Positions 1 through 6,776 of a stretch of 7,932 nucleotides of DNA are shown in pieces (position 1 is the first letter of the stretch; the number at the start of each line of letters is the position of its first letter). A program made the translations under genes and the position numbers. This stretch comes from Candidatus Kuenenia stuttgartensis. Lineage in GTDB: Bacteria > Bacteroidota > Bacteroidia > Flavobacteriales_D > Crocinitomicaceae. The notes below the pieces were generated by a model. That model worked only from the letters and a program-made list of their open reading frames with translations, did not search any database and was not told the DNA's origin. The stretch is from positions 1 to 7,932 of the forward strand of contig CALPRR020000113.1 of NCBI GenBank assembly GCA_943326025.2. The letters run 5' to 3'.

Positions 1-40
1 GGATATTTCCCACATAACGAAAGACAAATCAAACGTTACA

Positions 41-73
41 AAACAAAAAAGCCTTGAGAAATCCCAAGGCTTT
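41..73 (-). terminator. Rho-independent terminator downstream of glmS
   Basis: Read on the minus strand, a perfect 9-bp stem (AAAGCCTTG / CAAGGCTTT, bases 65-73 pairing with 48-56) closes an 8-nt loop. It is followed by a T-rich tract, TTTTTTGTTTT with the stem's own T's included. The stem starts 20 bases after the glmS stop codon, where the end of the leftward operon is expected. On the plus strand the stem is not followed directly by a T run, so it is best read as one-directional. Bases 1-40 beyond it hold nothing I can identify. Confidence 0.85.
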
Positions 74-93
74 AAAATATTAATATTTTTTGA

Positions 94-1938
94 TTACTCT
101 ACCGTAACTGATTTCGCTAAATTTCTAGGTTGATCAACATTACAACCTCTCATTACTGCAATATGATATGACAATAATTGTAAAGGAATAGTAGCTAACA
201 ATGGAACTAAATGCTCATCTGTTTCCGGAATTTCAATAACATGATCGGCTAAATCTTTCACATCAACATCTCCTTCAGTAACAATTGCAATGATTTTTCC
301 TTTTCTTGCTTTTACTTCTTGAATGTTACTCACTACTTTTTCATAAGATGTCCCTTTCGTCGCAATAACAAAAACAGGCATTTCTTCATCAATTAAAGCA
401 ATTGGCCCGTGTTTCATCTCAGCTGCTGGATAACCTTCAGCATGGATATATGAAATCTCTTTTAATTTCAATGCTCCTTCTAATGCAACAGGGAAAGAAC
501 TTCCTCTTCCTAAATATAACGCATTTGTAGAATCTTTATAAACTGCTGCAATACTTTCAATTAAATCATTTTTAGCTAAAATCTGTTTTACTTTTTCAGG
601 AATAGCCTCTAATTCAGTTAATAAAGTATGGAAATGTGATTCACTGATTGTTCCTTTTTTATGCGCTAAAGAAAGTGCCATTAACGTTAATACAGTTACT
701 TGAGCAGTAAATGCTTTTGTAGAAGCAACACCTATTTCTGGACCTGCATGAGTGTATGAACCAGCATCAGTGATACGAGAAATTGATGAACCAACAACGT
801 TACAAATACCTAAAATTGTTGCGCCTTTTGATTTCGCTAATTCAAGTGCAGCTAATGTATCAGCTGTTTCACCTGATTGAGATACAGCAATCACTACATC
901 TTTTTCAGAAATAATAGGATTTCTATATCTGAATTCACTTGCATATTCAACCTCAACGTTGATTCTAGCTAAATCCTCAAATAAATATTCACCTACTAAA
1001 CAAGCATGCCAAGAAGTACCACAAGCAATCATCACAATTCGATCAGCATTTGCCATCTTTTGTTCAAATTCTTTGATTCCTCCTAAAGAAACTCTTCCGG
1101 TAACTGAATCCAAACGACCTCTGAAACAATCTGTAATAGATCTAGGCTGTTCGTAAATTTCTTTCAACATAAAATGCTCGTATCCACCTTTCTCCAAAGC
1201 TTCTAATTGCATTTCTAATTGTTGAATATATGGCGTTTTCTCTTGATTTTTAATATTTACAATACGTAAACCTTCTTTTAAATCAACAACAGCAATTTCT
1301 TCATCTTCAAGGTAAACAACTCTTTTTGTGTACTCAATAATTGGAGTTGCATCAGATGCTAAAAAGAAATCTCCATCATTTCCAATACCAACTACCAATG
1401 GACTACTTTTTCTAGCAGCAACCAATTGATTTGGATTTTCTTTAGAAATAACAACAATTGCATAAGCTCCGATAACACTGTGAAGCGCTAAACGAACCGC
1501 TTCTTCTAATGAAACAGCTTCCTTTTTTTGAATATCGTCAATTAAATGAACTAAAACTTCTGTATCTGTTTCACTTTGGAAAACATAACCTCTTGAAGTT
1601 AATTCCTCTCTTAATGAACTGTAATTTTCAATAATTCCATTGTGAATCAAAGCGATTTTACCATCCATTGAGAAATGAGGATGCGCATTAATATCATTTG
1701 GTAAACCATGAGTTGCCCATCGTGTGTGACCAATTCCTGCGTGACCTTTGATATTTTTATCAGCAGCATATTCTTCTAAATTAGAAACTTTACCCTGACG
1801 TTTGTATAAATTCAATTCAGAACCATCTAATAAAGCGATACCTGAACTATCATAACCTCTATATTCTAATCTCTTTAATCCTTTAATAACAATAGGATAA
1901 GCTTCTTTCTTTCCAATGTAAGCAACAATTCCACACAT
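94..1938 (-). CDS. glmS: Glutamine--fructose-6-phosphate aminotransferase (isomerizing)
   Basis: Makes glucosamine-6-phosphate from fructose-6-phosphate and glutamine, the first committed step to UDP-GlcNAc for peptidoglycan and LPS; cytoplasmic. The 614-residue protein is full length for the family (about 610). After Met removal, Cys2 is the N-terminal nucleophile of the class II glutaminase domain (about 2-220), which also has HTRWATHG (71-78). Two SIS sugar-isomerase domains follow, with CGTSWHA (306-312), SQSGETADT (353-361) and GPEIGVASTKAF (399-410) in the first and GYPAAEMKHGPIAL (502-515) in the second. The usual tail DQPRNLAKSVTVE is intact. The start is fixed because the catalytic Cys must be residue 2. 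It lies 12 bases after the DUF4270 stop and is the last gene of the leftward operon, ahead of the terminator at 41-73. No ribozyme or riboswitch fits in the 12-base gap, so control is probably at the operon promoter. Confidence 0.98.
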   Translation of the reverse strand: MCGIVAYIGKKEAYPIVIKGLKRLEYRGYDSSGIALLDGSELNLYKRQGKVSNLEEYAADKNIKGHAGIGHTRWATHGLPNDINAHPHFSMDGKIALIHNGIIENYSSLREELTSRGYVFQSETDTEVLVHLIDDIQKKEAVSLEEAVRLALHSVIGAYAIVVISKENPNQLVAARKSSPLVVGIGNDGDFFLASDATPIIEYTKRVVYLEDEEIAVVDLKEGLRIVNIKNQEKTPYIQQLEMQLEALEKGGYEHFMLKEIYEQPRSITDCFRGRLDSVTGRVSLGGIKEFEQKMANADRIVMIACGTSWHACLVGEYLFEDLARINVEVEYASEFRYRNPIISEKDVVIAVSQSGETADTLAALELAKSKGATILGICNVVGSSISRITDAGSYTHAGPEIGVASTKAFTAQVTVLTLMALSLAHKKGTISESHFHTLLTELEAIPEKVKQILAKNDLIESIAAVYKDSTNALYLGRGSSFPVALEGALKLKEISYIHAEGYPAAEMKHGPIALIDEEMPVFVIATKGTSYEKVVSNIQEVKARKGKIIAIVTEGDVDVKDLADHVIEIPETDEHLVPLLATIPLQLLSYHIAVMRGCNVDQPRNLAKSVTVE

Positions 1939-1950
1939 AATCTTTGGGTT

Positions 1951-3279
1951 TTAGAACTCTGTATACTTGAGTGTTAATTTTGGTTTTTTCTTATTAAGTG
2001 AATTTGGTCCATTAAAAACAATTCGATCAACTGATTGATCAAAATAGTCAGGGAACACATAAATTCCTGTATTATCAATAAGGCCAGATACTACTGATTG
2101 AGCGTAAACGCGCAAATCAATAATAAATGCTTTTCGACTTATATCATAATAACCGTTTGTAGTATAATTCACTTTACTATTTGAAGTAAATGAATAGTCA
2201 CGTTGAACTCTTACATAATTTCCTATTCCATATTTATATCCATCTTGATATTCAACTGGAATTTCTAATTCGGCTCTATGTATAATTGTGTTTTTAGGAA
2301 GATTTGAAATTCCAGGCATTTCAATCTTCGCTTTAATTTCATTTGCTTGAGCATAATACTCTTTCATTCCATTACTTTTTGTATCAAGTGCTTCTTGAAC
2401 ATCATTAGAAATGGAACGTTGAATATTTAATTTATTGAAATCAACACATTCAGAATTTATTAAAAAATCAAATCGCTTTTTAACCGAAGCTTGCTTATAA
2501 TATATTGTCAATTTTGACAATGCTGTTTTCGTATCTATATAAAATACTGCACCTGTTCCTGGAGCTTGATATCCATTTGCTGTTTTGATATATAATCCTT
2601 TAAAGTAAGATAAAAAAGCCGTCTGAGATTCAAAATCTGATGCATTAGATTGAGAATGTTGCATTAAATCCATTGCTACTGTTGGATCTAAATGAACTCT
2701 TATTTGTGCAGGAACTTTTGTTGTATCAATAATAGTATTGCTAATCAAATCAGGTTTAAATGTTTCCGTTCCTGGTACAACCAAATTATTAGAAGAATTA
2801 TAACCTTTGTTTGAAAAAGTGTAATAAATCGAGTCTGCATGTAAATCATCAGTTAATTGATAAACTTCGATTTTTTGATTTGTCAAATCTCCGTAATATG
2901 CTGAAGTTCCAGCATATTGAAGTCCAAGAACAAATGAGTCGATAACTACAGAGTTTAGATCCCCAAAATTTGGACTTAATCCAGATAATCTTAATTGTGT
3001 AAAGAAACCAGCATCAACAGTTCCAAATACAGGGTCATTGTAAGAACCTAAAAAATTATAATAAGTATCTCCACTTTCAACTGAATCTGAAAACACTGAA
3101 GAAGTAGTTAATTTAAATGTATCTATTCCACCTGAAATTAAATATTCATCAGCGTTAATTGAATCTTTCCCTATTTTAGTTTGATGTTTCTTACAAGCAA
3201 CTAAAACAAGTAGTATAAACAAAAAAGTAGCGGAAAGAGATAAAACTTTCCGCCACTTTACAGATTTTAAAAATATCAT
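1951..3279 (-). CDS. DUF4270 family lipoprotein
   Basis: A predicted envelope lipoprotein of the Bacteroidota DUF4270 family; its molecular function is not known to me. From the chosen start it has 442 residues. It begins with a signal peptide: basic n-region (KSVKWRK), hydrophobic core (about 12-27), and lipobox LVAC with Cys29 as the lipidation site. The mature part is polar, rich in Ser, Thr, Tyr and Asn with many beta-strand-like stretches, and has no membrane segment. It ends KPKLTLKYTEF. A longer reading from 3315 would add 12 residues and overlap the previous gene by 35 bases. I prefer 3279 because the signal peptide then has normal length and the ATG sits one base after the upstream stop, a typical translationally coupled junction. 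As I recall, glycogen-synthase-like gene, DUF4270 and glmS sit together in many Flavobacteriia. The family call is from overall resemblance and context, the lipoprotein call from the visible lipobox. Confidence 0.85.
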   Translation of the reverse strand: MIFLKSVKWRKVLSLSATFLFILLVLVACKKHQTKIGKDSINADEYLISGGIDTFKLTTSSVFSDSVESGDTYYNFLGSYNDPVFGTVDAGFFTQLRLSGLSPNFGDLNSVVIDSFVLGLQYAGTSAYYGDLTNQKIEVYQLTDDLHADSIYYTFSNKGYNSSNNLVVPGTETFKPDLISNTIIDTTKVPAQIRVHLDPTVAMDLMQHSQSNASDFESQTAFLSYFKGLYIKTANGYQAPGTGAVFYIDTKTALSKLTIYYKQASVKKRFDFLINSECVDFNKLNIQRSISNDVQEALDTKSNGMKEYYAQANEIKAKIEMPGISNLPKNTIIHRAELEIPVEYQDGYKYGIGNYVRVQRDYSFTSNSKVNYTTNGYYDISRKAFIIDLRVYAQSVVSGLIDNTGIYVFPDYFDQSVDRIVFNGPNSLNKKKPKLTLKYTEF

Positions 3280-3280
3280 T

Positions 3281-4102
3281 TTATATAAGAACAACTTCTT
3301 CAATAACTTTATCAAAAAATTCAGACATTACTTTGTTTTGATTCTCTTCTGGAACATAATCTTGTTTTAAACAAGTTGCTTCATCAAAAATCGTTCTCAA
3401 TTCTGGACTTAAATCCTCACTACTAACGTTTACACCATCAGAATATTGCAACATCACATTAACAATATTTTCATAGCTTGTATCTTTTAGTTTATCAATG
3501 ATTTCATCTTCGAATCCATCAAATTTAAGTTTCTCTCCTAAACGAGCATCCCAATTTTTGTTAAACTTTTCGTTGTATAAACTATATACCACTTTTGTAT
3601 CAGCAAAATGCGGATCTTTAGCATATAATTTTTTCAGGTAAATCGGCATCAATAAAGTCATCCATCCATGACAATGAATCACATCTGGCTGCCAACCTAA
3701 TTTTTTAACTGTTTCCAAAACACCTCTACAAAAGAAAATACAACGCTCATCATTATCAGCAAAGTCATTTCCATTATCATCAGTTACAGTTCCTTTTCTT
3801 TTAAAATATTCATCATTATCGATGAAATAAATCTGCATTCTAGCTGCAGAAATTGAAGCAACTTTAATAATCAATGGATGATCTGTGTCATCTATGATTA
3901 AATTCATTCCAGATAATCTAATTACCTCATGTAATTGATGACGTCTTTCGTTTATAGCACCGTATTTTGGAGTAAATACACGTATTTCTTTACCTGCCTC
4001 TTGAATACCTTGAGGTAGTCTTCTAGCTGTCGAAGCAACATCAGACTTTGGAAGGAAAGGTGTAATTTCCTGTGACATAAAAAGGATTCTCTTTTTTTCC
4101 AT
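3281..4102 (-). CDS. Single-domain glycogen/starch synthase-like (GT5 N-terminal) protein
   Basis: Resembles only the N-terminal half of bacterial glycogen synthase GlgA; commonly annotated as glycogen/starch synthase in Bacteroidota. Residues 5-48 follow the GlgA opening (ILFMSQEITPF, then RVFTPKYG), and PDVIHCHGWMTLLMPIYLKK (139-158) matches the GlgA segment usually read as PDVVHAHDWQTALVPLYLK. The protein is 273 residues against about 470-500 for full GlgA, so the C-terminal Rossmann domain that binds the ADP-glucose donor is absent. The nucleotide-contacting KxGGL motif near residue 15 of GlgA is replaced by PKSDVAS (18-24). On those grounds normal synthase activity is unlikely (inference). 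It is the first gene of the leftward operon, behind a good Bacteroidota promoter, with DUF4270 starting one base after its stop. No frameshift is visible: the end is a clean stop inside a tight operon, so the short form looks like the intended gene rather than a broken one. Confidence 0.85.
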   Translation of the reverse strand: MEKKRILFMSQEITPFLPKSDVASTARRLPQGIQEAGKEIRVFTPKYGAINERRHQLHEVIRLSGMNLIIDDTDHPLIIKVASISAARMQIYFIDNDEYFKRKGTVTDDNGNDFADNDERCIFFCRGVLETVKKLGWQPDVIHCHGWMTLLMPIYLKKLYAKDPHFADTKVVYSLYNEKFNKNWDARLGEKLKFDGFEDEIIDKLKDTSYENIVNVMLQYSDGVNVSSEDLSPELRTIFDEATCLKQDYVPEENQNKVMSEFFDKVIEEVVLI

Positions 4103-4130
4103 TAACGAAAAGTAGATTGGTAAAACAGCA

Positions 4131-4160
4131 CAAATTTACAAAAAAAAAGCGGAACATCAA
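4131..4160 (-). promoter_or_regulatory. Bacteroidota-type promoter of the leftward operon
   Basis: On the minus strand TTG (4160-4158) is followed by 19 bp and then TAAATTTG (4138-4131). That is an exact match to the Bacteroidota housekeeping consensus, TTG at -33 and TAnnTTTG at -7. Transcription would begin near 4125, giving a leader of roughly 20-25 nt before the ATG at 4102. It would drive the synthase-like gene, the DUF4270 gene and glmS. Confidence 0.7.
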
Positions 4161-4170
4161 TAAAAAGAAA

Positions 4171-4178
4171 TAGTTTTG
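4171..4178 (+). promoter_or_regulatory. Candidate -7 element for panC
   Basis: TAGTTTTG on the plus strand fits TAnnTTTG exactly and lies 31 bases before the panC GTG, which would give a leader of about 25 nt. No TTG is found 17-23 bp upstream, where the sequence is A-rich (AAAAAGCGGAACATC), so the -33 half is missing and the call is weaker than for the divergent promoter. Confidence 0.4.
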
Positions 4179-4209
4179 TTGTTTGAAACATTAATTTAAA
4201 GATACGATT

Positions 4210-5049
4210 GTGAAGGTTTATAATACAATTGATACATTACAAAACCATATTTCAAATGCGAAATTAGAAGGCAAAACGATAGGCTTTGTTCCTTCGATGG
4301 GGGCATTGCATCCAGGACATATTTCGTTGGTCCAACAAGCTAAAAAAGTTTGCGATTTCGTTATTGTAAGTATCTATGTGAACCCAACACAATTCAACAA
4401 TCCTGATGATTTGTTAAAATATCCCAGAACGCTAGAATCAGATCTTGAACTATTATCGAAAAGTGAATGTGATATTGTATTCGCTCCATCAAATGATGAA
4501 ATTTATCCAGCCGATTTAACTAAAATTACGTTGGATTTAGGTACACTTAATGGTGTAATGGAAGACGCTTTAAGACCTGGGCATTTCAATGGCGTTGTAA
4601 ATGTAGTTTACCGTTTATTCGATATTGTTAAGCCTTCAAAAGCATTTTTTGGATTAAAAGATTTCCAACAAGTTGCCGTGATAAAATACATGACAAATCA
4701 TTTTAAATTACCAATAGAAATTATTCCTTGTCCAACCATTCGAGAATCCTCTGGATTGGCTATGAGTAGCAGGAATTTAAGACTTAATGACCAACAAAAA
4801 GAAACTGCTTTAATCATTTTTAAAACGTTGAATTTGGCTAAAGAATTAGCTCAAAATTTAACACCGAATGAAGTAAAGGCAAAAACAATTGAATTCTTTC
4901 AAACTGGTGAATTATCGATTGAATACATTGAAATCGTTCATCCTTTAACACTTGTTTCATTGACAGATAAATGGATTGAAGGTGCAACAATGTGCATTGC
5001 AGCATTTTGCGGGGAAGTTAGATTAATCGATAATAAACAAATATTTTAA
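4210..5049 (+). CDS. panC: Pantoate--beta-alanine ligase (pantothenate synthetase)
   Basis: Joins pantoate and beta-alanine using ATP (via pantoyl-adenylate) to make pantothenate, the precursor of coenzyme A; cytoplasmic. The 279 residues match the usual 280 or so. Visible motifs are the HIGH-type ATP site PSMGALHPGH (28-37), the pantoate-contacting YVNPTQF (56-62), the FGLKDFQQ stretch (147-154) and the KMSKS-like SGLAMSSRN (181-189). The start is GTG. The frame has a stop at 4192-4194, and the first internal ATG encodes Met30 inside the ATP motif, so GTG is the only sensible start. It diverges from the glycogen-synthase-like gene across 107 bp and is followed after 20 bases by the ATL gene, probably in one transcript. 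panD, which in many Flavobacteriia follows panC, is not next to it here. Confidence 0.97.
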   Translation: MKVYNTIDTLQNHISNAKLEGKTIGFVPSMGALHPGHISLVQQAKKVCDFVIVSIYVNPTQFNNPDDLLKYPRTLESDLELLSKSECDIVFAPSNDEIYPADLTKITLDLGTLNGVMEDALRPGHFNGVVNVVYRLFDIVKPSKAFFGLKDFQQVAVIKYMTNHFKLPIEIIPCPTIRESSGLAMSSRNLRLNDQQKETALIIFKTLNLAKELAQNLTPNEVKAKTIEFFQTGELSIEYIEIVHPLTLVSLTDKWIEGATMCIAAFCGEVRLIDNKQIF

Positions 5050-5069
5050 TCTCGATTTTATAAATTAAA

Positions 5070-5417
5070 GTGATTACTAGTTTAAACGATAAGAACAAGG
5101 ATTTTTTTCAAATGGTATTTGAAGTTGTAAAACTAATACCCTCAGGAAGAGCTACTTCGTATGGTGCTATTGCTAATTATTTAGGTGCTAAAAGTGGTAG
5201 TCGAATGGTCGGTTGGGCAATGAATTCAGCACATTCAAATCCTGAAATCCCAGCTCACCGTGTTGTAAATAGAAATGGTTTATTGACTGGAAAAATGCAT
5301 TTTAATTCGCCATCATTAATGCAAGAATTACTTGAAAAAGAAGGCATTAAAGTAGTTGATGACAAAATAGAAAACTTCTCTTTAATCTTTTGGAATCCTT
5401 CAGTAGAATTATTATAA
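5070..5417 (+). CDS. Alkyltransferase-like (ATL) DNA-binding protein, MGMT family
   Basis: A small relative of O6-methylguanine-DNA methyltransferase that should recognise O6-alkylguanine but not repair it. Characterised ATL proteins bind the lesion and hand it to nucleotide excision repair. The 115 residues are the DNA-binding domain alone. SGRATSYGAIANYLG (25-39) is the helix region with the conserved Tyr31. SRMVGWAMN (44-52) carries the arginine finger Arg46 or its neighbour. PAHRVVNRNG (61-70) is the former active site: methyltransferases have PCHRV, here Cys is Ala62. Most ATL proteins have Trp there; Ala is known from the Thermus thermophilus ATL. The GTG start 20 bases after panC places DFF at residues 11-13, a normal length; the next candidate, Met15, would cut into the first helix. 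Likely cotranscribed with panC. No terminator is evident after it. Confidence 0.93.
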   Translation: MITSLNDKNKDFFQMVFEVVKLIPSGRATSYGAIANYLGAKSGSRMVGWAMNSAHSNPEIPAHRVVNRNGLLTGKMHFNSPSLMQELLEKEGIKVVDDKIENFSLIFWNPSVELL

Positions 5418-5628
5418 ATTATTGAAAAATTACATCTCCGAAAATTTATGCTTGAAGCTTGATTTGCAAACTCTTGTAATAGAATATCTTTGTTACCGAT
5501 ATTAAGATTTTGAAGAATAATATTGAATTTTTTCTTTAAATAAACCGCTATTTCTAATCGCTCATCGAACTCTAATTTACAAGAAGTAATAATGTTAATA
5601 AACTAAATAACAATAACTTCACGTTCAC
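5255..5628 (-). pseudogene. Possible frameshifted lipoprotein-like remnant
   Basis: On the minus strand a GTG at 5628 opens an 18-codon frame reading VNVKLLLFSLLTLLLLVN, a signal-peptide-like start that hits TAG at 5574-5572. The neighbouring frame is open from 5602 to a TGA at 5257-5255 (115 codons) but has no start codon. Early in it are residues IITSC, lipobox-like, followed by charged KLEFDERLEIAVYLKKKFN. Joining the two frames with a single-base shift would give a lipoprotein-like N-terminus. About 61 codons lie in the intergenic gap and the rest are antisense to the ATL gene, where long open frames are common by chance. I recognise no family. It could be a decayed gene, a sequencing error or coincidence. 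Confidence 0.25.
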
Positions 5629-5761
5629 AAAATTATTTAATCAATAATTGATATCTAAATTTAATATTTATTCAGAACAGATTTTTGTTCATTTAAAAAC
5701 TAAAAAAATCATTTTAAAATATTTTCGACCAAATTCAGAAGAAAGATTGTAAATTCGTTCT
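5418..5761. other. 344-bp AT-rich intergenic region
   Basis: No intact gene is visible on either strand. Contents noted: the possible minus-strand remnant (up to 5628); an AT-only inverted repeat AATTATT / AATAATT (5631-5637 and 5643-5649, 5-nt loop); and a short GAACA / TGTTC repeat (5675-5679 and 5686-5690, 6-nt loop). The promoter of the SDR gene should be here, but the only -7-like strings (TATTTTCG at 5720-5727, TAAATTCG at 5750-5757) are imperfect and lack a TTG at the right distance. Confidence 0.6.
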
Positions 5762-6757
5762 ATGATATTTGTTACAGGAGGTACTGGATTATTAGGAAGT
5801 CATTTGTTATTTCAATTGACTAATTCTGATGTTAAGATCAAAGCAATTTACCGTGAAAACGAAAAAATTGAGACTGTTGTAAAATTATTTAAATTTTATG
5901 ATCCTATTAATTTTAATATAAGATTCAAAAAAATCACATGGGTAAAATGTGATATTTTGAATATTCTTTCATTAGAAGAAGAATTAAAATCTTGTCAAAC
6001 TGTTTATCATTGTGCAGCATTAGTATCATTTTATCGTAAAGATTTTTATCAATTAATGAAAGTTAATCGAGAAGGCACTGCAAATATTGTTAATGCTTGC
6101 TTAAATAATAACATTTCAAAGATTTGTTATGTAAGTTCAACAGCTGCTATTGGAAATAATGACGATATAGTTACCGAAAAAACCAAGTGGAAAAAATCAC
6201 CTTATACCAGTGGCTATTCAATTTCAAAATATTCAGCAGAAAAAGAAATCTGGAGAGGTGTTGAAGAAGGATTAAATGCAGTTATAGTTAATCCTTGTCT
6301 ATTAATTGGTGCAGGTGATTGGAATGAAAGTTCAATGACTATTTTTAAAACAATTGACAATGGTCTGAAATTTTATACTTCTGGAGCAAATGCATTCGTT
6401 GATGCTCGAGATGTTGCTGAAATTATGGAGAAATTGATGAATAGCGATATTTCAAATGAACGCTTCCTCTGCATTGGAGAAAATAGCTCATTCATAAATA
6501 TGCTTTCTATTGTCGCTCAAAAATTGAACAAAAAGGCGCCTTCAATTAAAGTTTCTAAATTATTAATGAAAATAAGTTGGATAATTTCTGGTATTATTTC
6601 AAAACTTATTGGTAAAAAACCTGTCATCACAAAAGAAACTGCTAATAGTGCTTTCTCAACAACAATATATGATGCTTCAAAAGTGAAAAAGAGCTTAAAT
6701 TTTCAGTTTATTTCACTTGAAGACTCTATCGAAAATGCTGTAAAAGGAAGATTATAA
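5762..6757 (+). CDS. Extended-SDR NAD(P)-dependent epimerase/reductase family protein
   Basis: A Rossmann-fold oxidoreductase of the NAD-dependent epimerase/dihydroflavonol-4-reductase-like group; the substrate cannot be told from the sequence. The 331 residues are normal for the family. The cofactor loop is GGTGLLG (6-12), Asp64 sits in VKCDI where the adenine is held, and HCAALVSF (83-90) follows. Ser125/Ser126 with Tyr152 and Lys156 (YSISK) form the catalytic set, with NPCLLIGAGD (177-186) and FVDARDVAE (212-220) after it. A hydrophobic helix-forming stretch at about 266-284 (ISWIISGIISKLIGKK) corresponds to a segment seen in related Bacteroidota SDRs and may help substrate or membrane contact. 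The ATG at 5762 is right because the glycine motif begins at residue 6. It stands alone after a 344-bp gap and converges on the surface-protein gene, sharing an inverted repeat across its stop codon. Confidence 0.92.
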   Translation: MIFVTGGTGLLGSHLLFQLTNSDVKIKAIYRENEKIETVVKLFKFYDPINFNIRFKKITWVKCDILNILSLEEELKSCQTVYHCAALVSFYRKDFYQLMKVNREGTANIVNACLNNNISKICYVSSTAAIGNNDDIVTEKTKWKKSPYTSGYSISKYSAEKEIWRGVEEGLNAVIVNPCLLIGAGDWNESSMTIFKTIDNGLKFYTSGANAFVDARDVAEIMEKLMNSDISNERFLCIGENSSFINMLSIVAQKLNKKAPSIKVSKLLMKISWIISGIISKLIGKKPVITKETANSAFSTTIYDASKVKKSLNFQFISLEDSIENAVKGRL

Positions 6758-6776
6758 AATTTAATTTTATAATCTT
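6748..6776. terminator. Bidirectional terminator-like inverted repeat between convergent genes
   Basis: AAGATTATAAAAT (6748-6760) and ATTTTATAATCTT (6764-6776) are perfect 13-bp inverted repeats around a TTA loop. The repeat includes the SDR stop TAA (6755-6757) and most of the surface-protein stop (6777-6775). The stem is almost all A-T and no strong T tract follows on either side beyond the arms themselves, so it would be weak, but its position between convergent genes supports a shared 3' end. Confidence 0.6.

Noticed and set aside
1..15. Minus-strand ATG at 15 that could start the next leftward gene
   Set aside because: Only five codons are inside the window, and the upstream TAACGTTTG has one base too many for the TAnnTTTG box; not supportable.
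959..1156. Plus-strand open frame of 65 codons
   Set aside because: It lies wholly antisense to the strongly conserved glmS coding sequence and shows no family resemblance; a shadow frame.
1939..1950. glmS ribozyme or leader regulation
   Set aside because: The gap before glmS is only 12 bases; the glmS ribozyme needs well over 100 and is typical of Firmicutes.
5631..5690. Short inverted repeats (AATTATT/AATAATT and GAACA/TGTTC) as operators
   Set aside because: Stems of 7 A-T pairs and 5 pairs are expected by chance in DNA this AT-rich; noted only within the intergenic entry.
5750..5757. TAAATTCG as -7 promoter box of the SDR gene
   Set aside because: It differs from TAnnTTTG, sits four bases before the ATG and has no TTG 17-23 bp upstream.
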